Shown: piece after piece, positions 1-10,392 of the stretch
How the letters are laid out: every line of letters begins with the position of its first letter
Numbering within the stretch: the stretch's first letter is position 1
NCBI GenBank assembly: GCA_025350565.1
Contig: JANXXO010000060.1
Span: 1 to 64,000, forward strand
Reading direction: 5' to 3'
Length of the DNA stretch: 64,000 nt
DNA from: Acidimicrobiaceae bacterium
Lineage (GTDB): Bacteria > Actinomycetota > Acidimicrobiia > Acidimicrobiales > RAAP-2
Made by a program: the position numbers and the translations under genes
Notes under the pieces: generated by a model
Seen by the model: the letters and a program-made list of their open reading frames with translations, nothing else
The model's database searches: none
Told to the model about the DNA's origin: nothing

Positions 1-151
1 ACGCAAGGTGGCGTGGCCATCCTCTTCGAGGCACGATTCCACCAATCGGAGATGTAGCCGTTGTGCGTACATCTGTCTGCCCAGGTGCAATCCCTACTGT
101 CAAAGGATTCTCAGTGCCTGTTCCCTCTGCTCTATCCGACCAAATGCGACT

Positions 152-1771
152 ATGAATATTTCAAATATCCGCGTTTTTCGGATTATGTCTCGACTTGCCT
201 TGTCAGTAGCAATCGTCGCGGTTGCTCTTGTTGCAATGAATCCTGCTTCTGCGCACGCGTTTCCAATTGTCCATGACGTCACGTTCATGGAGAACGCCCA
301 AATTGCGGACGCTACGAGTACTTATCAGACGGGCAGCGGCGCTACACCGCTCACCCCGTTCACTCAGTTGAGCCCTTCGTTCGTCAACGCCGGCCATTCA
401 TTCTCGGGGTGGAATACCCAGCCGGATGGTCTCGGCACGCCCTACGCAGATGGACAGACGTTTCCCTTTAATGCAGAGTTGACGCTGTACGCACAGTGGG
501 CGGCAATCACATCTGTTCACACTGTCTCGTTTTACGAAAACGCATCCGCGTCCGATCCAGTGGGCACGTACTTGGTGGCATCGTCACCAACGCCGTTCAC
601 TCTGTTCACTCAGTTGAGCCCTTCGTTCGTCAACGCCGGCCATTCATTCTCGGGGTGGAATACCCAGCCGGATGGTCTCGGTACGCCCTACGCAGATGGA
701 CAGACGTTTCCCTTTAATGCAGAGTTGACGCTGTACGCACAGTGGGCGGTCACGCCACCGGGGCTATCAACTCTGATTCTCAATGAAGGAGCCGGAGGGG
801 TTGTTTCGATGAATGGCGCGGCGGGTTCGAACATGCTTCTCCCTTCTCTGAATACAAACGTCAACGTAGGTCACACCTTCGAGAATTGGAATACAAAGTC
901 AGACGGGAGCGGCACTGAATTTGCCGGAGGATCTACGTTTACGTTTGGCATTAACGGAATTTTGTACGCAATGTGGGCGGCCGACATCTATCAAATCTCG
1001 TTTTCCACAGGATCTGGGTCTGACTCCTTACCTACAATGAGCTTTCAAGTAGGCAGCGGTTCCGTAATATTGCCCACTGCGACGAATCCTGGGAGTTCCT
1101 TCGCGGGATGGTTTGGGGCCGCTAACGGTGGTTCGTTTGTCGCATTCGGCGGAGGCGCGTATACGCCCACGCAATCTCTCACCTTGTTTGCACACTGGAC
1201 CGTGACGCCAACAGTGGCGATCAATTTCAACGCAAATGGTGGCAGCGGAAGTGTTGCCGACCTAGTTGGGATAGTTGGTCAATCGGTAGTCATACCAGGA
1301 CAATCTGGTTTGCTGCGAACTGGATTCCAATTGACGCGGTGGAACACAATTGCAAATGGTTCGGGAATTTCATATTCGATTGGCCAGTCAATAGTCATTA
1401 CCCAATCGTTGAGTCTCTACGCCCAGTGGAGTGGCCACAAACCAGCAATATTATTTGGCGCAATTGGCATATTCCGCAAGAACTCCGCCATATTGACAGC
1501 GGCCCTCAAGGGTCAGATAATTCGCCTTGCGCTCACGGTGAGGTCTAGGAAATATCAGACGGTCACCTTGTACGGATACACAGCAACCACAGGATTGACG
1601 TCGTTGAACGTATCCCTGAGTCGCGATCGCGCGCGCAACGTCGCAAGCTTTCTTCGCCAAAGACTTACGGTTTTAAAGGTGAATCACGTTACGATCAAGT
1701 GCGCCGGTGAAGGAGCAATTTCGGGGGAGTCTTCTCCTGCATATTCGCGGGTAGAGGTATTTGGTGTCTAA
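152..1771 (+). CDS. Secreted InlB B-repeat/Flg_new (Listeria-Bacteroides repeat) protein with OmpA-like C-terminal region
   Basis: Repeated 'GHSFSGWNTQPDGLGTPYADGQTFPFNAELTLYAQWA' type units; signal peptide MSRLALSVAIVAVALVAMNPASAHA; C-terminus 'VTLYGYTATTG..LNVSLSRDRARNVASFLRQRL..SRVEVF' resembles OmpA-like domains. Start 152 or 185 is likelier than the ORF start at 8. Confidence 0.75.
   Translation: MNISNIRVFRIMSRLALSVAIVAVALVAMNPASAHAFPIVHDVTFMENAQIADATSTYQTGSGATPLTPFTQLSPSFVNAGHSFSGWNTQPDGLGTPYADGQTFPFNAELTLYAQWAAITSVHTVSFYENASASDPVGTYLVASSPTPFTLFTQLSPSFVNAGHSFSGWNTQPDGLGTPYADGQTFPFNAELTLYAQWAVTPPGLSTLILNEGAGGVVSMNGAAGSNMLLPSLNTNVNVGHTFENWNTKSDGSGTEFAGGSTFTFGINGILYAMWAADIYQISFSTGSGSDSLPTMSFQVGSGSVILPTATNPGSSFAGWFGAANGGSFVAFGGGAYTPTQSLTLFAHWTVTPTVAINFNANGGSGSVADLVGIVGQSVVIPGQSGLLRTGFQLTRWNTIANGSGISYSIGQSIVITQSLSLYAQWSGHKPAILFGAIGIFRKNSAILTAALKGQIIRLALTVRSRKYQTVTLYGYTATTGLTSLNVSLSRDRARNVASFLRQRLTVLKVNHVTIKCAGEGAISGESSPAYSRVEVFGV
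358..503 (+). repeat. Internal direct repeat copy 1 (146 bp)
   Basis: Matches 604-749 with one mismatch (ctcggCacg vs ctcggTacg). Confidence 0.95.
604..749 (+). repeat. Internal direct repeat copy 2 (146 bp)
   Basis: Matches 358-503; offset 246 bp, exactly 82 codons. Confidence 0.95.
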
Positions 1772-1859
1772 GTTCGTTGCCCTCCAACTCTCCTTAAGTA
1801 GTTGAGTGCACGCGGGTCTGCGACGGTGAGGCGAACTCAATCTCATATCAGTCGTCGCG

Positions 1860-1940
1860 TCACCGAATTGGCATGGGCGATCGCCGCTGCGCGACTCTCA
1901 CGACATCGTCGCGGAACTCCTTGGGGTAAATCTTGGCCAT
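1860..1940 (-). pseudogene. Remnant of IS3-family transposase orfA N-terminus
   Basis: Minus-strand translation MAKIYPKEFRDDVVRVAQRRSPMPIR*; the first ~20 residues resemble IS3 OrfA (HTH_Tnp_1) N-termini and then stop. Confidence 0.6.
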
Positions 1941-2044
1941 GATGTCCAACTTTCTTCCGAGACCAATCCTCGGACGCTAGTTGTCATCAAAACCTTCAGC
2001 AGCCCCATATGTCACGCATCAACCGCGATAGAACACCCACGGAG

Positions 2045-2118
2045 AGCCGGTGGAGGGATTCGAACCCCCGACCTGACGATTACAAATCGCCTGCGCTGCC
2101 AGACTGCGCCACACCGGC
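2045..2118 (-). tRNA. tRNA-Thr (TGT)
   Basis: Reverse complement GCCGGTG...GGCGATTTGTAATCGTC...GGGGGTTCGAATCCCTC CACCGGC T; 7-bp acceptor stem, anticodon loop TTTGTAA. Confidence 0.95.
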
Positions 2119-2174
2119 TTGGAAGTCCAAGGTTAGTTAAAATTGACTGCGCTTCATATGTAGGCTGAGACCCA

Positions 2175-2684
2175 ATGAGTGACACGTCCCAAGCACACCA
2201 CGGGTCCACCACGCCGGGCTCGCACTATCAACCTGCGCTCAGTGTCGTCTTGATTATCGTCGTACTCTTCGTTGCTGCGGCGTTTCTCATGCTTCGTTTC
2301 GTGAGCCCCGCTGCGGCACCTGGAGTCACAACGACACTGCCGACCTCAGGTACGACGACGACCATCCACCACGCCACGGTGGCGAAATCTTCGGTGCGCG
2401 TCCAAGTTGCGAATGGCACGACGACGCCCAACCTTGCGCGCTCGTACACGCAGGATCTGCTGACACAAGGTTGGAACACCCAACCTCAGGTGAACGGTCC
2501 GAGAGAAGCCAAGACAGTCGTCTACTTCAATCCCGGATTCAAGTGGGCGGCGATTCAGATCTGCGCGCGAATCAACGTCAATGTCCGCGCCGTGCAGTCT
2601 CTCAACGGACTACGTCCGGTCGCGGGCGCTTCGAGTGACGACGTGATTGTGATTCTCGGGAGCGACGCCCACTTGGGCGGATGA
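2175..2684 (+). CDS. LytR C-terminal domain (LytR_C) membrane-anchored protein
   Basis: N-terminal TM, Thr-rich linker, then 'VRVQVANGTTTPNLARSYTQDLLTQGWNTQ' LytR_C pattern. Confidence 0.8.
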   Translation: MSDTSQAHHGSTTPGSHYQPALSVVLIIVVLFVAAAFLMLRFVSPAAAPGVTTTLPTSGTTTTIHHATVAKSSVRVQVANGTTTPNLARSYTQDLLTQGWNTQPQVNGPREAKTVVYFNPGFKWAAIQICARINVNVRAVQSLNGLRPVAGASSDDVIVILGSDAHLGG

Positions 2685-3461
2685 TTATTCCTGCGGCGGA
2701 AGTTTCACTGCGTAACGTTTGAGCGCTGCGCGAAGTACTTCCATTGACATTGGTCGCAGTTCTTCCAAAGGGCGGTTGCGATGTCGTCGTACGCCGAGAT
2801 CGACTTGCGCGAGGCTGTGCACACCGAATTCGCGGGCTATGTCAATCAGTAAGGCAATCTCGACGCCGTAGGCCTTCTCGAGGGTGATTGCGTCGAAGGC
2901 GCTACGACGTCCCGCAGTCTCGCCAGCGAGTGGTTGGCGAATCTCGCCGAGACCGGGATAGAGCAACGAGAGGATTGGTCGCGCCGCCAACTCGTTGACG
3001 CGCCCGCCCCCCGTGGGCATGTTGTGCAGCGGTCGTTCGTAGTAGCCCTTCACCAGTTGGATCGCCGGACGTTCGAGCAGTGGCTGAACGAGTCGGGCGA
3101 CGAACTCGGAGGTCGTGTTCATCACGTCGGCGTCGAGGAAGACAACGATGTCGGCCGTGGTCGCCTCGAGTCCGGCGCGCATCGCCTCACCCTTGCCGCT
3201 TTGACCTTCGAGCCTGATCACCCGGGCGCCGTGATGACCAGCGACCGTCGACGTGTCATCAACCGAGTTGTCGTTGACGACGACAAGCTCGTTGATCAGG
3301 TATTTGTTAGCGAGTACGGCGTCGAGAACGGCTCCGACGGTGGCCGATTCGTTTCGCGCCGGTACCACGACCGCGATGGTGGTGTCGCCTTTGAGGCCCG
3401 CGACGCGGTCTAAATCGAACTCTTCACGGTTCAGGGTCCAGGGGACTTCGGCGTTACTCAC
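2685..3461 (-). CDS. gpgS: Glucosyl-3-phosphoglycerate synthase (GT2/GT81-like)
   Basis: AVVVPARNESATVGAVLDAV, FLDADV, KGYYERPL..TGGGRVNELAARPILSLLYP..QPLAGETAGRR; GTG start at 3461 preferred over 3542. Confidence 0.85.
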   Translation of the reverse strand: MSNAEVPWTLNREEFDLDRVAGLKGDTTIAVVVPARNESATVGAVLDAVLANKYLINELVVVNDNSVDDTSTVAGHHGARVIRLEGQSGKGEAMRAGLEATTADIVVFLDADVMNTTSEFVARLVQPLLERPAIQLVKGYYERPLHNMPTGGGRVNELAARPILSLLYPGLGEIRQPLAGETAGRRSAFDAITLEKAYGVEIALLIDIAREFGVHSLAQVDLGVRRHRNRPLEELRPMSMEVLRAALKRYAVKLPPQE

Positions 3462-3647
3462 CCTGATGAGGTTAGGCCTTCGCTTCTTCGGGTTGCACTT
3501 GACAAGGACCCACGCGAGGAACGACAATTGTTGTGTCATCAAGAGCGACTGAGGGACGGCCCCGTTGAAGTCGCGACAACCAGTGTGGTACTAGAGCATC
3601 CCGCTCACCACACCAGGTGCCAAAGGCCGAACGATGAAAAGGGAGTT

Positions 3648-4895
3648 ATGAGTTTCGCAACAGGTTTAATATGTCGAGAGTGCGGCAGTGCTTACCCCAC
3701 TGAGGCGCGCTACTCGTGTGAGTTCTGTTTTGGGCCACTTGAAGTCGAGTACGACCTGGCGTCGGCGCAAGGCGTCGTGACGCGCGAGTCAATAGCGAGC
3801 GGACCCAATTCAATTTGGCGTTATGCGGCGCTCCTGCCTGATCCCGGCAGCGAACCGGTCGACCTCGGGGCCGGATGGACGCCGCTTCGCCGGTCCACTC
3901 GTCTCGCCGAAGTGCTCGGCGTACGCGAACTGTGGCTGAAGGACGACACGCGCAATCCCACCGGTTCCTTCAAAGACCGCGTCGTGTCGGTCGCGATGTC
4001 GAGCGCCCGTCGACTTGGATTCACGACGGCTGCCTGCGCGTCGACCGGCAATCTGGCGACGTCAGTGGCCGCGCACGCCGCCTTCATTGGATGGCCGAGC
4101 GTCACCATCATCCCCGCGGACCTGGAGAAGTCGAAGATCGCCATGACGTCGATTTTCGGAGGGACGGTCCTGGGCGTCGAAGGGAACTACGACGACGTCA
4201 ATCGACTCTGCGTGGAGTTGGTCGCCGAGCACGCTGATTGGGCCTTCATGAACGTGAACCTGCGTCCTTATTACGCCGAAGGTTCGAAAACCCTGTCATT
4301 CGAGATCTGCGAACAATTGGGCTGGCGTACACCGGACCAGGTGGTGGTCCCCTTGGCGTCGGGCAGTCAGTTCACCAAAGTCGCGAAGGGATTCAAACAG
4401 TTCGTGGAACTCGGATTGGTCGACGGTCCGGTGCCGGTGCTCTTCGGCGCGCAAGCGACCGGTTGCTCGCCCATCGCCAGCGCCTTCGCGAGCGGGGCGG
4501 AGGTGGTGACGCCACAACGTCCCAACACGATTGCGCGATCACTGGCCATAGGCAATCCGGCCGACGGTCCCTACGTGCTCGACGAACTGCGCGCAAACGG
4601 GGGAGACTGCGGTTCGGTGCTCGACGACGAAATCCTCGAATGCATTGGTCTGCTCGCCGAAACGGAAGGTATCTTCGCCGAAACGGCCGGCGGCGTGACC
4701 ATCGCGTCGTTGCGCCAGATGATTCAACGCGGCACCATCGACCCCGACAAATCAATCGTGGCCATTATCTCGGGTCACGGCTTGAAGACCCTCGACGCGA
4801 TCGTGGATACAGCGACCGTGAGTTCGACCATCACGCCTTCGCTCGAAGCGGCCGAAGAGGCGCTGCGCTTCCACCGGTTGGTTGCGACCTCATGA
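3648..4895 (+). CDS. thrC: Threonine synthase
   Basis: N-terminal zinc-ribbon-like CRECGSAYPTEARYSCEFC; PLP motif KDDTRNPTGSFKDR; STGNLATSVAAHA. Confidence 0.93.
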   Translation: MSFATGLICRECGSAYPTEARYSCEFCFGPLEVEYDLASAQGVVTRESIASGPNSIWRYAALLPDPGSEPVDLGAGWTPLRRSTRLAEVLGVRELWLKDDTRNPTGSFKDRVVSVAMSSARRLGFTTAACASTGNLATSVAAHAAFIGWPSVTIIPADLEKSKIAMTSIFGGTVLGVEGNYDDVNRLCVELVAEHADWAFMNVNLRPYYAEGSKTLSFEICEQLGWRTPDQVVVPLASGSQFTKVAKGFKQFVELGLVDGPVPVLFGAQATGCSPIASAFASGAEVVTPQRPNTIARSLAIGNPADGPYVLDELRANGGDCGSVLDDEILECIGLLAETEGIFAETAGGVTIASLRQMIQRGTIDPDKSIVAIISGHGLKTLDAIVDTATVSSTITPSLEAAEEALRFHRLVATS

Positions 4896-5167
4896 GCGTC
4901 ACGGTGAGGCTGCCCAGTCAGTTGCGGGCCCTCGTGGGCGGCGTGGGTGAAGTACCAGTGGAAGCCGGCACGGTTCGTGAGGCCATCGTGGCCGTGGACG
5001 CGGCCTTCCCCGGCATCGCCTTTCGAGTGCTGGATGACCGAGGCGCCCTTCGTCGATTCGTCAACGTCTTCGTCGCTGACGAGGACGTACGGTTCCTCGA
5101 CGGTTTGGACACCGTGGTCGTGTCGGGCCAGACGGTCTCGCTGGTTCCGGCCGTCGCCGGCGGCTGA
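4892..5167 (+). CDS. MoaD/ThiS-family sulfur-carrier-like protein
   Basis: 91 aa, 'VTVRLPSQLRALVGG..VPVEAGTVREAI', C-terminal Gly-Gly (PAVAGG*); ATGA overlap with thrC. Confidence 0.85.
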   Translation: MSVTVRLPSQLRALVGGVGEVPVEAGTVREAIVAVDAAFPGIAFRVLDDRGALRRFVNVFVADEDVRFLDGLDTVVVSGQTVSLVPAVAGG

Positions 5168-5173
5168 TCTTCG

Positions 5174-5200
5174 TTAGCACTCACCCCTCTAGACTGCTAA
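5174..5200 (+). promoter_or_regulatory. CIRCE element (HrcA operator)
   Basis: TTAGCACTC-N9-GACTGCTAA, one mismatch to TTAGCACTC-N9-GAGTGCTAA, immediately upstream of groEL. Confidence 0.92.
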
Positions 5201-6868
<1,668 letters not shown>

Positions 6869-6893
6869 ATCGTTCTTCTCGTCGTTACGAGTC

Positions 6894-6926
6894 AAAACCG
6901 TGGGGCCTTCGGGCCCCACGGTTTTT
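6894..6926 (+). terminator. Rho-independent terminator of groEL
   Basis: Perfect 14-bp stem AAAACCGTGGGGCC-TTCG-GGCCCCACGGTTTT with UUCG tetraloop and T-run. Confidence 0.93.
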
Positions 6927-6973
6927 GCTTTACCCGGAGAATCACCAGGCGACCGAGGTCGTAACATTGGAAC

Positions 6974-7660
6974 ATGTCGCCCACCGAACCCCTCGTTCCC
7001 TCGCGCGGTCTCAACGTCATTCATCTTTTTTGCCATCCGGAACGCGACGTCGATGCCGGCGCCGTACGCAAGGCGGTCGATGACGCCGTGGCCTCGGGTC
7101 TCCAGGTCGTCACGGCCGCCATCATGGGCGCTAAGGCTGACACCTGCTTTATGGTCCTGGGCGACGATCTATGGGATCTGCGCAAGTTCCAGTCCAAGAT
7201 CCAGTCGGCCGGCTTTACCGTGGCCGAGAGCTACGTGTCGGTGACCGAAGTGAGCGAATACGCCGCGGGAATGCCCGAGAAGATGATTAACGACCGCCTC
7301 TATCCGACGTTGCCGCCGGAGGGGAAGCGGGCCTTCTGCTTCTATCCAATGTCGAAGCGACGTGGCGAGACCAACAATTGGTACGCCCTCGCCTACGAAG
7401 AACGTGAGCGTCTCATGCGCGAACACGGTGCGCACGGACGCGAATTCAAGGGTCGAATCCTCCAGGTCATCACGGGTTCGACGGGTCTCGACGACTGGGA
7501 GTGGGGCGTGACGCTCTTTGGGGTGCACATTGACGATTTAAAGGAGTGCGTCTACACGATGCGCTACGACGAAGCCTCCACGCTCTACGCCGAGTTCGGC
7601 GCGTTCTATACCGGCCTCGTGGGGACCGTGGACGAAGTGCTCGACGCCACCTTGGCCTAG
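6974..7660 (+). CDS. hemQ: Chlorite dismutase-family coproheme decarboxylase HemQ
   Basis: FYPMSKRRGETNNWYALAYEERERLMREHG, ITGSTGLDDWEWGVTLF, YTMRYDEASTLYAEFG motifs. Confidence 0.9.
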   Translation: MSPTEPLVPSRGLNVIHLFCHPERDVDAGAVRKAVDDAVASGLQVVTAAIMGAKADTCFMVLGDDLWDLRKFQSKIQSAGFTVAESYVSVTEVSEYAAGMPEKMINDRLYPTLPPEGKRAFCFYPMSKRRGETNNWYALAYEERERLMREHGAHGREFKGRILQVITGSTGLDDWEWGVTLFGVHIDDLKECVYTMRYDEASTLYAEFGAFYTGLVGTVDEVLDATLA

Positions 7661-7674
7661 ACCACGTTGCTAGC

Positions 7675-8370
7675 GTGCTGACGGTGGAGAGCGTTCCCGA
7701 AAAAACTCTGTTGCGCTGGGCCGAGTCGCTCGCCGGCGTTGCGCGAACGGGCCTGGGCTTCACCCAGAGTCAGTACGAACGAGAACGTTTTGAAGAGATC
7801 CTCAACATCGCCGGTGACATCAAGGTCGCGGCCCACGAGGGGATGAGCGAGGTCCTCGACAGCGGGGGCTACGTCGTCGAATGGATGAAGGACGTCGGCC
7901 AAGGTGTCGCCGGATATCAGACACCCAAAGTTGCCGTCGGCGCCGCGGTGACGAACGATCGAGGCGAGTTGCTGCTCATTCAACGAGCCGACTCCGGCTT
8001 CTGGCTCTATCCGACGGGCTGGTGTGACGTGGGCTACTCAGCCCCTGAAGTGGTGGTGAAAGAAGTGCGTGAAGAGACGGGCTACCACGTGGAGGTGCAA
8101 CGTTTGATTGGCGTTCTCGACGGCATGCGACTCGGCTCGTCGCGGATTCCCCTCTATTCCCTCCTCTTCTTTTGTCGGGTCGTCGGCGGCGACATGGATC
8201 TCCATCCGCTGGAATGCACGGACGCGGGATGGTTCGCTCGCGACAATCTTCCCTCGCCAATGATTGGCGCCGAACGCTGGACGGGGCCGATATTCGACGC
8301 CATCGACGGCTCGGGCGGTGCCGTCTTTTACGACGACCTTCGAGTGCCCGTGTGGAGGGGCGAGTCATGA
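7675..8370 (+). CDS. NUDIX hydrolase with N-terminal NUDIX-associated helical domain
   Basis: Nudix box GWCDVGYSAPEVVVKEVREETGYHVEV; GTG start. Confidence 0.87.
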   Translation: MLTVESVPEKTLLRWAESLAGVARTGLGFTQSQYERERFEEILNIAGDIKVAAHEGMSEVLDSGGYVVEWMKDVGQGVAGYQTPKVAVGAAVTNDRGELLLIQRADSGFWLYPTGWCDVGYSAPEVVVKEVREETGYHVEVQRLIGVLDGMRLGSSRIPLYSLLFFCRVVGGDMDLHPLECTDAGWFARDNLPSPMIGAERWTGPIFDAIDGSGGAVFYDDLRVPVWRGES

Positions 8371-8804
8371 GCGTGCGAGTCAGCGTCGTCCAGGAGTCGG
8401 GTGACGACCTCGTCGAAGGATTAAATCGCCTTCTTCCCCAGTTGTCGACGACGGCCTCACCTTTGACGTCGGCGCAAGTCGATGAGCTCATCCGCTCGGA
8501 GGCATCGACTATTTTCGTTGCCCGCGACGGGGAGAACATCGTGGGATCGCTCACCCTGGTCGTTTTCCCGCTGCCCACCGGACTGCGGGCGTGGATTGAA
8601 GACGTGGTCGTCGACGAATCGGCGCGGGGCTTCGGGGTCGGTGAAGCGCTGACGTTGGCCGCCATCGACGAGGCCCGGCGGCGCGAGGTGCGCTCGATTG
8701 ACCTCACGACTCGTCCATCGCGAGAAGCGGCCAACCGACTCTACGCTCGACTCGGATTCGTGCGACGCGAGACCAACGTCTATCGTTTTTTCCTAGAAAA
8801 CTGA
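8367..8804 (+). CDS. GNAT-family N-acetyltransferase
   Basis: IEDVVVDESARGFGVGEALTLAAIDEARRREVRSIDLTTRPSREAANRLYARLGFVRRETNVYRF; ATGA overlap with previous gene. Confidence 0.9.
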   Translation: MSVRVSVVQESGDDLVEGLNRLLPQLSTTASPLTSAQVDELIRSEASTIFVARDGENIVGSLTLVVFPLPTGLRAWIEDVVVDESARGFGVGEALTLAAIDEARRREVRSIDLTTRPSREAANRLYARLGFVRRETNVYRFFLEN

Positions 8805-8853
8805 TTGCGAGAGTTTGTGGTGCCGCCGTCTTCGCGCGACTGTGGAGTGATGA

Positions 8854-8994
8854 GATGATTCGACTTGTTGCACTACCAGATCAAAACCTCGAAGAGTGGC
8901 TCGCGTTGATGTGGGCGGACTACCGCAGCCAACTACTTGGCGCCGGGGCCGTCGAGTTGGACGAGGCTGGTCCGTTCGCGCAGCACTTCGGGTA
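8854..8994 (+). pseudogene. GNAT-like N-terminal fragment
   Basis: MIRLVALPDQNLEEWLALMWADYRSQLLGAG... 46-aa ORF resembling a GNAT N-terminus with no acetyl-CoA motif downstream. Confidence 0.4.
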
Positions 8995-9079
8995 GAGGAC
9001 GTCGGAACAGGAGTGTCAGGGCGTACGTGAGCAGGTTCATTCGCACGTCGTTGTACGCCCAACCCTCTCCCGGAGGAGG
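8972..9079 (-). pseudogene. Internal fragment of class C beta-lactamase-like serine hydrolase
   Basis: PPPGEGWAYNDVRMNLLTYALTLLFRRPLPEVLRER resembles the 'PGxxWxYNDVRxNLLxxALLxxxRRPLPxVLRE' segment. Confidence 0.5.
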
Positions 9080-9597
9080 CGTTGCGAATACGCAAGTGCG
9101 TGACCAGCGAGCGGCCCGCTTCGGAAGTCGTTGAAAGGCGCCTCCGAGGGAGCGGCCGGATGGAGCACCCGCAAGAACTCGCCGAGCGCGACGGCGCATG
9201 CGCCGTCCTCGTCAAAGGGGACGAGGTTGCCCGGGGTCCCGTCAATCCAACGCGCAATCGACCAAGGCCACGGATAGTCCTCGTCGGCGTGGCCGATTCG
9301 AAGGGGCGTCGGTGTTGGTAACGGAAGTCGAGGCGAAAGTTCGGGCAACCACCGGATTTCGTTGGCGAGCAACTGAGCGGCCACGGCTCGGCGGGGCAGT
9401 CGGACGATGAGACTCGTTCCGAGGCGCCAAATGGAGTTGTCGAAGCCTGAGGCAACTTCGCGTAGGGGCGAACCGGCCAGGTCGGGGTGCTGTGCGTGCA
9501 CCAGGCGGCGCACGAGGGCGGCATCGATCGAAATCTCCGCCTCGGGCCAGGTCACAAGTATCGACTCTACGGCTCGACCTGCCGTCCTTCGGCCCAC
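9037..9597 (-). pseudogene. C-terminally truncated aminoglycoside phosphotransferase (APH)-family kinase
   Basis: GFDNSIWRLGTSLIVRLPRRAVAAQLLANEIRWLPELSPRLPLPTPTPLRIG..WPWSIARWIDGTPG; lacks the catalytic HGDxxxxN and D(F/W)G region. Confidence 0.7.
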
Positions 9598-9625
9598 CGC
9601 CGAACGTCGTCGATAACCTCGGGGG

Positions 9626-10369
9626 GTGACCTACGACATCGACGTCTACGCCTCGGCCATCGAAGCGCACGCCGCGCAGTGCGCCGCGGATGCGCTCGGG
9701 CACCTGGATCGCAACATCGAACATTGTCCGGGATGGACGGTGGCGGACCTGCTCCAACATCTCATCGAAGTGCACTGGTTTTGGACCACCATCGTTGAGC
9801 AACGGCTGCAAGCACCCCCGGAAACGGGGCGACCGACCGCCGTCGATCGCGACGACCTGGTTGACGCCTTTTCGTCGGGAGCGACAAGGCTGGTGCGGGT
9901 CTTGCGCTCCGCCGATCAGAAGGACGAGGTCTACACCTGGGCGCCCACGCAGCACAACGTCGCGTTCGTGACACGCCACCAAGTGCAAGAGATGGTGGTC
10001 CATCACTGGGACGTCGGACACGCCGTTGGTCGGGTGGTGTCCGTCGGTCCGAAGATTGCCTCCGACTCGATTGACGAATTTCTGACGTTCTCGGTTTCCA
10101 ATGTCGCCGACCAGGCCGACCCTCCTCGCCCACCATTGGGGGGCCCGCTCGTTCTCATGTGCAGTGACAGCGACGCCAGTTGGACCATCGAGGAAGACGT
10201 GGTGCTGGGGACTGTCCGTTTCACTCCGCACGCGGTCACGGGAGCCCCCGTACTTCGCGCCGCGGCGTCAGACCTCTTGCTGTGGCTCTATTCGCGAAAG
10301 GAACTTTCCGCTGACGCGCTGGCGCAGGAGCGTGGGCAGCGGCTGCGAGCTCTCTGCTTCACGGATTGA
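9626..10369 (+). CDS. Maleylpyruvate isomerase-like / TIGR03083-family protein (mycothiol-dependent DinB fold)
   Basis: HCPGWTVADLLQHLIEVHWFWTTIV...HHWDVGHAVG. Confidence 0.8.
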   Translation: MTYDIDVYASAIEAHAAQCAADALGHLDRNIEHCPGWTVADLLQHLIEVHWFWTTIVEQRLQAPPETGRPTAVDRDDLVDAFSSGATRLVRVLRSADQKDEVYTWAPTQHNVAFVTRHQVQEMVVHHWDVGHAVGRVVSVGPKIASDSIDEFLTFSVSNVADQADPPRPPLGGPLVLMCSDSDASWTIEEDVVLGTVRFTPHAVTGAPVLRAAASDLLLWLYSRKELSADALAQERGQRLRALCFTD

Positions 10370-10392
10370 GGGACTGAGCGTCGGAACGCCGG

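Noticed and set aside
2041-2120. Genomic island integrated at tRNA-Thr
   Set aside because: No integrase or duplicated tRNA 3' end found nearby; only an IS3 stub
4238-4891. N-terminal extension of the ORF containing the MoaD-like protein
   Set aside because: Arg-rich out-of-frame reading of thrC; true start is ATG 4892
9242-10231. 329-aa minus-strand ORF across the APH remnant and TIGR03083 gene
   Set aside because: Spans two unrelated plus/minus genes out of frame; no motif
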